Shown here one piece after another: positions 57,630-64,000 of a DNA stretch of 64,000 nt; the stretch's first letter is position 1; each line of letters opens with the position of its first letter. Made by a program: the position numbers and the translations under genes. The stretch spans positions 45,495-109,494 of the forward strand of contig JASEIU010000006.1 in assembly GCA_030017715.1 (NCBI GenBank). The letters are read 5' to 3'. The notes beneath the pieces are model-generated. The model did no database searches. It was not told where the DNA came from and saw nothing but the letters and a program-made list of their open reading frames with translations. Source of the DNA: Candidatus Saccharicenans sp. Lineage in GTDB: Bacteria > Acidobacteriota > Aminicenantia > Aminicenantales > Saccharicenantaceae.

Positions 57630-58847
57630 ATGGAAAATCAGCCCAGAACCATAAGTGTCGAAGAAGCCCTGGAGGCCATCCGCGCCGGGCGCCTGATCAT
57701 CATCGTGGACGATGAAGACCGCGAGAATGAGGGCGACCTGATGGTGGCCGCGGAAAGGGTTACCCCGGAAATAATCAATTTTATGGCCAGGTACGGCCGC
57801 GGTCTGATTTGCCTGTCGCTCACCAGCCAACGGGTAGAAGAACTTCGGCTACCGCCGATGGTTCGGGAAAACACGGCCAGATTCGGCACGGCCTTCACGG
57901 TCTCCATCGATGCCAGAGAAGGCATCTCCACGGGAATCTCGGCTTACGACCGGGCCCGGACCATCCTGACCGCCATCAACCCGGCGACCAGGCCAGAAGA
58001 CCTGGCCCGACCCGGGCACATTTTCCCCCTCGAAGCCAGAGAAGGAGGCGTGCTGGCCAGGGCCGGACAGACCGAAGCTTCAGTCGACCTGGCCAGACTG
58101 GCCGGGCTATATCCGGCCGGGGTAATCTGTGAAATCATGAAAGAAGACGGCTCGATGGCCCGGATGCCGGACCTGGAAAAGTTCAGCCGGGAGCACGGCA
58201 TTCCCATTCTGACCATCGCCGACCTGATTTCATATCGGATGCGCACCGAAACCCTGGTCCGGAAGATTTCCGAGGCCGACCTGCCGACGAGATATGGCCA
58301 TTTCAGGGTAACGGTTTTTGAGGACATCATTCACGGAGAACATCACGTGGCCCTGATCAAGGGGGAAATCTCGCCCGACCGCCCGACCCTGGTCCGGGCC
58401 CACTCCCAGTGTCTGACCGGAGATGCCTTTGCTTCGCTGCGCTGCGACTGTGGCCAGCAGCTTCACACGGCCATGCAGATGATAGAGCGCGAAGGCACCG
58501 GCGTCATCCTCTACATGCTCAACCACGAGGGCCGGGGCATCGGCCTGGCCAACAAGATTAAAGCCTACCGGCTGCAGGATGAAGGCTGCGATACAGTGGA
58601 GGCCAATTGCCGTCTGGGCTTCAAGCCCGACCAGCGGGATTACGGAATCGGAGCCCAGATTCTGGCCGCCCTGGGAATCAAGAAGATTCGCCTGATCACC
58701 AACAACCCCAGAAAATTCCGCGGACTGAGCGGCTACGGTCTGGAAATTGTCGAACGGGTGCCCATCCAGATCCCGCCGACCGAAGAAAACCTGGAATACC
58801 TCAAGGCCAAGAAAGAAAAGCTGGGCCACCTGCTGGACATCATCTGA
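57630..58847 (+). CDS. ribBA: Bifunctional DHBP synthase/GTP cyclohydrolase II
   Basis: 405 residues. RibB part (1-205): [13 protein letters not shown] metal site and [16 protein letters not shown]. RibA part (206-405): zinc cysteines in SLRCDCGQQ with the earlier Cys, and [10 protein letters not shown]. It makes both early precursors. There is no ribosome-binding site. ribH is missing from the cluster and no FMN riboswitch was seen. Confidence 0.96.
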   Translation: MENQPRTISVEEALEAIRAGRLIIIVDDEDRENEGDLMVAAERVTPEIINFMARYGRGLICLSLTSQRVEELRLPPMVRENTARFGTAFTVSIDAREGISTGISAYDRARTILTAINPATRPEDLARPGHIFPLEAREGGVLARAGQTEASVDLARLAGLYPAGVICEIMKEDGSMARMPDLEKFSREHGIPILTIADLISYRMRTETLVRKISEADLPTRYGHFRVTVFEDIIHGEHHVALIKGEISPDRPTLVRAHSQCLTGDAFASLRCDCGQQLHTAMQMIEREGTGVILYMLNHEGRGIGLANKIKAYRLQDEGCDTVEANCRLGFKPDQRDYGIGAQILAALGIKKIRLITNNPRKFRGLSGYGLEIVERVPIQIPPTEENLEYLKAKKEKLGHLLDII

Positions 58848-58874
58848 AAATGGACCTGGCTCCGGGTTATCGGT

Positions 58875-59327
58875 TCAAAGCTGCTTCAACCGTGAATCCA
58901 GGATGAAGGTCACCGGCCCGTCGTTTATTAGATGGACTTCCATCATCGCCTGGAAAACTCCGGTCTGAACCTCCAGCCCCTGCTCCTTTAACTTCCTGAC
59001 GAAATAGTCAAAAAGTTCCGCCGCCCGTCCTGGAAGTTCGGCGTTGTCGAAGCTCGGCCGGCGTCCTTTTCTGATGGAACTGGCCAGCGTAAACTGCGAA
59101 ACCGCCAGAACACTCCCCCCGATCTCTTTTACCGACAGGTTCATTTTGCCGTCCTCGTCCGGAAAGATGCGAAGCTCGGACACCTTGGCCGCCAGCCACT
59201 CGGCTTCAACTTCGCGGTCTCCCTTTTCCACCCCCACCAGAAGGCACAGGCCGCGTCCGATACTCCCTTCTACCCGGTCTTCCACGGTTACCCTGGCTTC
59301 TTTGACTCTCTGCAGGACTATCTTCAT
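58875..59327 (-). CDS. dtd: D-aminoacyl-tRNA deacylase
   Basis: 150 residues, full length. The two active-site motifs are SQFTLA and [12 protein letters not shown] (Gly-cisPro loop DGPV). It clears D-amino acids and glycine from mischarged tRNA. AGGAGA precedes the ATG. Divergent from rpsT. Confidence 0.96.
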   Translation of the reverse strand: MKIVLQRVKEARVTVEDRVEGSIGRGLCLLVGVEKGDREVEAEWLAAKVSELRIFPDEDGKMNLSVKEIGGSVLAVSQFTLASSIRKGRRPSFDNAELPGRAAELFDYFVRKLKEQGLEVQTGVFQAMMEVHLINDGPVTFILDSRLKQL

Positions 59328-59373
59328 CCCGGTTCTCCTGAGTCTCTCCCGGCCCGATATCCGGTCCGGAGTG

Positions 59374-59402
59374 TTGACTTTAAGCGGGAGTTATTCTATC
59401 AT
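59374..59402 (+). promoter_or_regulatory. Promoter of rpsT
   Basis: TTGACT (59374-59379), 17-nt spacer, TATCAT (59397-59402). The same two hexamers and spacing occur before leuS. Leader of about 17 nt with AAAGGAGA. Confidence 0.65.
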
Positions 59403-59425
59403 ATGGCACTCAAAAGGAGATAGAG

Positions 59426-59704
59426 ATGGCTCTCAGACACAAATCGGCTATCAGACAGCACCGTCGCAGTCTCCGAAGACGGGCCGTAAATCAGAGAAAT
59501 AAATCCCTGATGAAGACCATGATCAAAAAGCTCAGGGAAAAAATACAGGCTAAAGACAAAGAAGCCGCCCTGGCTCTTCTGCCGGCGGTTTTCAAGTCCA
59601 TAGACCGGGCGGTGGCCAAGGGAACCATCAAAAAGAATACCGGTTCCCGCTACAAATCCCGCCTGACCAAACAGGCCCAGAGCCTGCCGGCCAAAGCTGT
59701 TTAA
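59426..59704 (+). CDS. rpsT: 30S ribosomal protein S20
   Basis: 92 residues, very basic three-helix protein (MALRHKSAIRQHRRSLRRR, IDRAVAKGTIKKNTGSRYKS). It binds 16S rRNA in the 30S body. The stop overlaps the holA stop by 4 nt on the opposite strand (TTAA). Confidence 0.97.
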   Translation: MALRHKSAIRQHRRSLRRRAVNQRNKSLMKTMIKKLREKIQAKDKEAALALLPAVFKSIDRAVAKGTIKKNTGSRYKSRLTKQAQSLPAKAV

Positions 59705-60837
59705 GCCCCGGACTTTTTTCTATCCCGCAACTGGAAGAACCTGACCAGGAAAGTCTCTATCATTATTCCGGCGTTCAGGTCGCTCGATTTCAGCTTGAGG
59801 TCAATCCGGCCGAGCTCCCGCACCAGGTCGTTCAAATCTTTCCGGCTGAAAGCCTTCAGGCAGGTGGAAAAAGCCTCCAGCTTGCGGTCAAACAGCGACC
59901 AGCCCTCGTTCAACTGGGGTTTCATCTTCTTGAAGACTTCTTTTATCGGCACCTTCTTTTCTTCCACCTCAGCCCTGGCCCGGGCCAGAGAAAGAACATA
60001 CCGGCTGAGACCGGTAAAATAATTAATGATATCCGCAGCTTCCGGCTGTTCGGCCAGAAACCTGGCGGTGATGCTCAAAGCTTCTTCCAGACTGCCGGAC
60101 TCCAGCGCTTCCTCGATGGCAAACCGGTCATAAGTCTTTTGAAAAACGCAGACTGCCTGCACATCTTCTTCGGTGATGACCGTTCGGCCGCCGGAGTACA
60201 GGCTCAGTTTCTCCAGCTCCTGGTTGAGCAGCAGCAGGTCGGTACCAGCCGCTTCCAGCAGGCGGTTGATGGCCCGGGGACTGGTCTTCCGGCCCCGCTT
60301 TCCGAGCTCCTCATGAATCCAGGCTGTCAGTTCCGGCTGGCGCGGGGTTTTCATTTCCAGCAGCCTCAGGTTGCCGCCCGTGCCGGTCTGAAGTTTGCTG
60401 AAAAAATCAAACAGCCGGTTTCCTTTCTTTAGCCGCCCGGGATAAATAATTATCAGAAAAACCCCGTCCGGGGGAGAGGCAAAATACCTTTGTATTTCTT
60501 TCTCAAACGGAGCCACCAGTTGCCGGCAGGCTTTTTCGGCCAGCTGGGGGTCGTCCTCTTCGGGCTCGGGGAAATAAACCACCAGAAGCTTCCTGGTGGT
60601 AAATAAGAACATATCCGGGCTCTGGGCTTCATCAAGAATCTGTGCCCAGTCGCTATCAAAAAGAAAATATGGTTTGAGCTGAAGCTGCTCTCCCCTCTCT
60701 CTGGCTTCTTCGATAACTTCCAGCAGCAGTTTTCTCAGGTAGGGGGCCTGTTCGCCGTAGATAAACGTCCCGGGCCCCAGGTTGTCGGGAGATATTTCTT
60801 TTTTCCACAGGCGGTGGAAAGGTTCGCGGGCTGACAT
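59701..60837 (-). CDS. holA: DNA polymerase III delta subunit
   Basis: 378 residues. N-terminal AAA+-like domain without a P-loop (TFIYGEQAPYLRKLLLEVI), then QPELTAWIHEELGKRGRKTS and the helical collar domain. Opens the beta clamp. Starts directly after lptE, the common lptE-holA pair; rpsT next to it is also typical. Confidence 0.92.
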   Translation of the reverse strand: MSAREPFHRLWKKEISPDNLGPGTFIYGEQAPYLRKLLLEVIEEARERGEQLQLKPYFLFDSDWAQILDEAQSPDMFLFTTRKLLVVYFPEPEEDDPQLAEKACRQLVAPFEKEIQRYFASPPDGVFLIIIYPGRLKKGNRLFDFFSKLQTGTGGNLRLLEMKTPRQPELTAWIHEELGKRGRKTSPRAINRLLEAAGTDLLLLNQELEKLSLYSGGRTVITEEDVQAVCVFQKTYDRFAIEEALESGSLEEALSITARFLAEQPEAADIINYFTGLSRYVLSLARARAEVEEKKVPIKEVFKKMKPQLNEGWSLFDRKLEAFSTCLKAFSRKDLNDLVRELGRIDLKLKSSDLNAGIMIETFLVRFFQLRDRKKSGA

Positions 60838-61359
60838 TTAAAATCCCTCTACCAGATTGACCACCAGCTGCCTGGCGTATTTTTCTGCGGCCCGGTCGAT
60901 GGCTCTGGTTTCCATCGTCTCGTAATCCAGACCCTCCGGCAGGTCATATTCTTCGGTGTAAACGAAATTGTCGTCCGAGAACAGAATCTTCTGATTGACC
61001 AGGTCGGAAAAAACTACACTGGTGACGATGGTTATCTTAAACCGGGTGGCTGTCCCCGTCGGCGAAAAAGCAATCGGCTGGACGCTGAAAGAGCGAACTT
61101 CGCCGCTCAGCAATCCGTCAGCCTGGCTGCGCTGGCCGACGATAACCACTCCGGTCCTGGCCACCAGCTCGTTAATGACACTTCTGGTGAGCTTCAGGTC
61201 CAGCTCAAACCGCCCGGAGGAGTTCTGAAAGACCGGGACCTGGATTTTCTTCATCTGCCGGGGCCAGAAGCCGCCCTTGCCTCTGAGTTGATACCCGCAG
61301 GCGACCAGGCAGGTCAGGGCCAGGCCACAGGCGATGTATTTCGGCCAGAATTTCATCAA
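60838..61359 (-). CDS. lptE: LPS-assembly lipoprotein LptE
   Basis: 173 residues. Lipoprotein signal with Cys21 (LVACGYQLRG), then the LptE fold (IQVPVFQNSSGRFELDLKL, LLSGEVRSFSVQPIAF). It plugs the LptD barrel in the outer membrane; lptD is not in the window. It lies between leuS and holA, as in many genomes. Confidence 0.92.
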   Translation of the reverse strand: MMKFWPKYIACGLALTCLVACGYQLRGKGGFWPRQMKKIQVPVFQNSSGRFELDLKLTRSVINELVARTGVVIVGQRSQADGLLSGEVRSFSVQPIAFSPTGTATRFKITIVTSVVFSDLVNQKILFSDDNFVYTEEYDLPEGLDYETMETRAIDRAAEKYARQLVVNLVEGF

Positions 61360-61365
61360 TTCAGT

Positions 61366-63846
61366 TCAGACCACCAGACTGACCAGCTTATTCTTTACGC
61401 AGACCACCTTTTTCGGCTGCTTTCCGGCCAGGATTTCCTGAATCCGGGGCAGGGCCAGGGCCTTTTCTTTCATGATTTCCTCTCCGGTGTCCAGTGGCAC
61501 CTGGAACTTTTCACGGAGCTTGCCGTTGACCTGGACGACGATGGTGATCATTTCTTCCCTGGCCAGTTCGGGGTCGTAAGCCGGCCAGGGGCTTTCGGCC
61601 GCCAGGGTCCGGTGACCGGTCTTTTCCCAGAGCTCTTCGGCCACGTGGGGAGCAAAGGGGGCCAGCATCAGGTTCAGACTCTCCAGCGCCTGTCGCAGAA
61701 GCTCCCGGCCTTTCCGGCTGGAGCGCAGCGCGTCCCTTTCTTTCTTCAGGAGGTTGACCAGCTCCATCAGGGCGCTTATGGCTGTGTTGAGGTGAAAACG
61801 CTGTTCTATATCCTCGCTCACCTTTTTTATCGTCTGGTGCAGTTTTTTGAGCAGCCGCTGGTAAGCTGGCTCATCATGCTTGTCGGACCCCTCAGGCTCC
61901 CGGCCGGAAAACAGGTCGCTGTTTTCTTCGAACATATTCCAGATGCGCAGAATGAACCGGTAGCAGCCCTCCAGGCCTTCCTCCGACCAGGCGAATTCTT
62001 TTTCGGGCGGGGAGGCAAAAAGGATAAACACCCGCAGAGCATCGGCCCCGTATCTTTTGATCATGTCGTCCGGGTCGACCACATTGCCCTTCGACTTGGA
62101 CATGGCCGAGCCGTCCTTGGTCACCATCCCCTGAGCCAGGTAATGCGGGAAGGGCTCGTCGACTTCGGTCAGGCCGAGGTCGCGCAGATACTTGGTAAAG
62201 AATCTGGAATAAATCAGGTGCAGGATGGCGTGTTCCACTCCTCCAATGTAAAGGTCCACCGGCATCCAGTACTTCGCTTTCTCCGGGACAAACGGAACTT
62301 TATCCTCATGCGGCGAGCAGTAACGGAAGAAATACCAGGAAGAGTCGACAAAAGTATCCATGGTATCGGTTTCCCGCCGGGCCGGGCCGCCGCACTTCGG
62401 ACAGACGGTCCGGACAAAATGCGGCACTTTTTCCAGCGGCGAGCCCTCCTCTCCGGTGAATCGGGCCTCGTATGGAATTTCCACCGGAAGTTGCTCGTAG
62501 GGGACGGGCTGAATCCCGCACCGGTCGCAATAAATTATCGGAATGGGGGTCCCCCAGTAACGCTGGCGAGAGATTCCCCAGTCCCTCAACCGGTAGGTAA
62601 CGCTGGCCTGGCCGAAACCTTTTTCCCCGGCGTAGGCAGCCATTTTTCCCATAGCTTCTTCCGAGGTCAGGCCATTAAAGGGACCTGAGTTAACCAGCAC
62701 CCCGTAACTTTCAAAGGCTTTCCCCTCCTCCGGCCTGACTTCCGGAGAAGCCGGAGCAATGACCGTCCGGATGGGCAGGTTATACTTCACGGCAAATTCA
62801 TAGTCGCGCTGGTCATGGGCCGGCACGGCCATGATGGCTCCCGTTCCGTAATCCATCAGGACATAGTTGGCCAGAAAAATCGGCACTTCTTCGCCGCTGA
62901 AAGGATTAAGAGCCCTGACTCCGGTATCATAACCGACTTTTTCCTCGTCTCGTTCTTCCCGCCTCAACCTCGACCCGGCGATGGTTCTGGCCATCCAGTC
63001 TTTTATGGCCTTGCTGTCCGGATGTCCGGCCACCAGCTCCGCCGCCAGCGGATGCTCGGGACTCAACACCAGGAAGGTGGCTCCGTAGATGGTGTCAATG
63101 CGGGTGGTGAAGACCTCTATGGATCTGTTAAGAGAGGGCACCGGGAAGTTGACCAGGGCTCCTGTGCTCCGGCCGATCCAGTTCTTCTGCATCTGGAGAA
63201 CATGCTCGGGCCAGCGGCTAAGCTGTTCATGGCCGCTGAGCAATTCGTCGGCATAGGCCGTAATTTTCAGGAACCACTGCTCCATCTTTTTCTGTGTGAC
63301 CTGGCTGTCGCAACGCCAGCAACTTCCGGCTATGACCTGTTCGTTGGCCAGAACCGTCCGGCACTGCGGGCACCAGTTGACCCAGCTCATCCGGCGGTAG
63401 GCCAGCCCCTGTTCGAACATCTTCAGGAAAATCCACTGATTCCACCTGTAATACTCTGGCAAGCAGGTATTAACCTCCCGGCTCCAGCAATAGCTGAAGC
63501 CCATTTTTTTAAGCTGGGAACGCATATAATCAACGTTGTCCAGGGTCCATTTCCTGGGATGGATACCGTGCTTGATGGCCGCATTCTCGGCCGGCATGCC
63601 CAGGGCGTCCCAGCCAATGGGATGAAGAACGTTGTAGCCTTTCATCTTCTTGAACCGGGCCAGGACATCTCCTATGGAATAATTCCGGACATGTCCCATG
63701 TGAATCCGGCCGGAGGGATAGGGATACATTTCCAGGAGGTAATATTTCGGGCGGTCAGAACTCTCGCTGACCTCGAACACCCGCCTTTCTTCCCAGATAT
63801 TCTGCCATTTCTTCTCGATCTGTTCAAAATTATAGGCTTCTTTCAT
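61366..63846 (-). CDS. leuS: Leucine--tRNA ligase
   Basis: 826 residues. Class I motifs: HMGH in [15 protein letters not shown] and MSKSK in [16 protein letters not shown]. The CP1 editing domain (about residues 220-410) carries [19 protein letters not shown] and the [16 protein letters not shown] hydrolytic pocket; a zinc ribbon CPQC...CWRC lies near residue 160. Charges tRNA-Leu and edits misacylation. GAGGA precedes the ATG by about 8 nt. Confidence 0.98.
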   Translation of the reverse strand: MKEAYNFEQIEKKWQNIWEERRVFEVSESSDRPKYYLLEMYPYPSGRIHMGHVRNYSIGDVLARFKKMKGYNVLHPIGWDALGMPAENAAIKHGIHPRKWTLDNVDYMRSQLKKMGFSYCWSREVNTCLPEYYRWNQWIFLKMFEQGLAYRRMSWVNWCPQCRTVLANEQVIAGSCWRCDSQVTQKKMEQWFLKITAYADELLSGHEQLSRWPEHVLQMQKNWIGRSTGALVNFPVPSLNRSIEVFTTRIDTIYGATFLVLSPEHPLAAELVAGHPDSKAIKDWMARTIAGSRLRREERDEEKVGYDTGVRALNPFSGEEVPIFLANYVLMDYGTGAIMAVPAHDQRDYEFAVKYNLPIRTVIAPASPEVRPEEGKAFESYGVLVNSGPFNGLTSEEAMGKMAAYAGEKGFGQASVTYRLRDWGISRQRYWGTPIPIIYCDRCGIQPVPYEQLPVEIPYEARFTGEEGSPLEKVPHFVRTVCPKCGGPARRETDTMDTFVDSSWYFFRYCSPHEDKVPFVPEKAKYWMPVDLYIGGVEHAILHLIYSRFFTKYLRDLGLTEVDEPFPHYLAQGMVTKDGSAMSKSKGNVVDPDDMIKRYGADALRVFILFASPPEKEFAWSEEGLEGCYRFILRIWNMFEENSDLFSGREPEGSDKHDEPAYQRLLKKLHQTIKKVSEDIEQRFHLNTAISALMELVNLLKKERDALRSSRKGRELLRQALESLNLMLAPFAPHVAEELWEKTGHRTLAAESPWPAYDPELAREEMITIVVQVNGKLREKFQVPLDTGEEIMKEKALALPRIQEILAGKQPKKVVCVKNKLVSLVV

Positions 63847-63879
63847 GGTTTCATCCTCGGTTCAGGGAGAAATTACCCG

Positions 63880-63891
63880 GATTAGCTAATC
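63880..63891. promoter_or_regulatory. 12-bp perfect palindrome in the leuS leader
   Basis: GATTAGCTAATC reads the same on both strands and lies about 15 nt after the predicted transcription start. It could be an operator; no other copy was noticed in the window. Confidence 0.3.
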
Positions 63892-63908
63892 GCACAAATC
63901 AAACAATT

Positions 63909-63937
63909 ATGATAATTTTCCGTACCCTAAAAGTCAA
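63909..63937 (-). promoter_or_regulatory. Promoter of leuS-lptE-holA
   Basis: On the minus strand TTGACT (63937-63932), 17-nt spacer, TATCAT (63914-63909). Identical hexamers and spacing to the rpsT promoter. Leader about 55 nt. No T-box features were seen. Confidence 0.6.
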
Positions 63938-64000
63938 CCGGCGGCTTCTTTCAGGCACAGACATGGTATCCAGGGTAAGGGTAGTATATGGACAAGGCGT

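Noticed and set aside
55900-57640. FMN riboswitch before the rib genes
   Set aside because: The genes overlap or nearly touch, and the conserved FMN-element core was not found by eye.
61288-62688. Plus-strand open frame of 466 codons
   Set aside because: Antisense to leuS and lptE; no signal, domain or ribosome-binding site of its own.

Overview
The window comes from a diderm (LPS-bearing) bacterium with moderately high GC. It carries lptB, lptE and a large LptC/LptA-type protein, a complete tol-pal locus, RpoN, and an HPr kinase. The mix of DUF5916-type barrel proteins, a VKOR-DsbA fusion, frequent GTG/TTG starts and this housekeeping content would fit Acidobacteriota of the Aminicenantes type, but that placement is inference. 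Nearly all of the window is chromosomal core. No tRNA, rRNA, CRISPR array, prophage or intact insertion sequence was seen.

Layout. 1-2392: 5' part of mfd (minus; the rest lies outside the window). 2491-11574: loosely packed accessory genes: a DUF5916 surface protein interrupted by an in-frame TGA, an exported AstE/AspA-like metallohydrolase, a small unknown, an exported class I glutamine-amidotransferase-like hydrolase, an unknown lipoprotein and a lysine/saccharopine dehydrogenase. This part also holds two identical 146-bp structured repeats and an insertion-sequence end. 11676-12947: VKOR-DsbA fusion. 13080-19469: F1Fo ATP synthase operon b'-b-delta-alpha-gamma-beta-epsilon plus a TrmN6-like methyltransferase, without subunits a and c. 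19546-22154: folC, accD and a degenerate response regulator. 22306-26816 (plus): dicarboxylate symporter, rsmA, ftsK. 26857-29319: HD-GYP gene with a coupled small ORF, then an ECF sigma/anti-sigma pair. 29334-33540 (minus): uvrA-holB-ricT. 33635-35995: MrfA-type helicase. 35975-38014: TrkH/TrkA potassium uptake. 38588-44199 (plus): tolQ-tolR-tolA-tolB-pal-cpoB-ssb and a cupin. 44202-54934 (minus): an eleven-gene run recJ-lptC/A-lptB-rpoN-hpf-ptsN-hprK-rapZ-EIIA(Man)-ptsH-ptsI. 55032-58847 (plus): ftsY-ribD-ribE-ribBA. 58875-63846: dtd, rpsT, holA, lptE, leuS.

How the genes work together. The recJ...ptsI run ties envelope LPS transport and sigma-54 to a regulatory phosphorelay: EI, an HPr with both His15 and Ser46, two EIIA proteins, a minimal HPr kinase and RapZ. 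No sugar permease domain is present in the window. The tol-pal cluster, LptB/LptCA/LptE and FtsK/FtsY form an envelope and division set. UvrA, Mfd, RecJ, MrfA, SSB, HolA and HolB form a repair/replication set.

Most unusual signals: (1) a repeat family (6809-6954, 7100-7245, 38321-38460) whose diverged copy carries two compensatory base-pair changes, which suggests a selected hairpin or RNA structure; (2) several genes with a -10 box only 6-9 nt from the start codon and no ribosome-binding site, implying leaderless mRNAs, led by a perfect consensus promoter at ftsY; (3) a UvrA lacking the insertion domain; (4) a receiver protein with Glu at the phosphoacceptor position; (5) an HPr kinase reduced to its catalytic domain inside an lpt-rpoN-PTS run.
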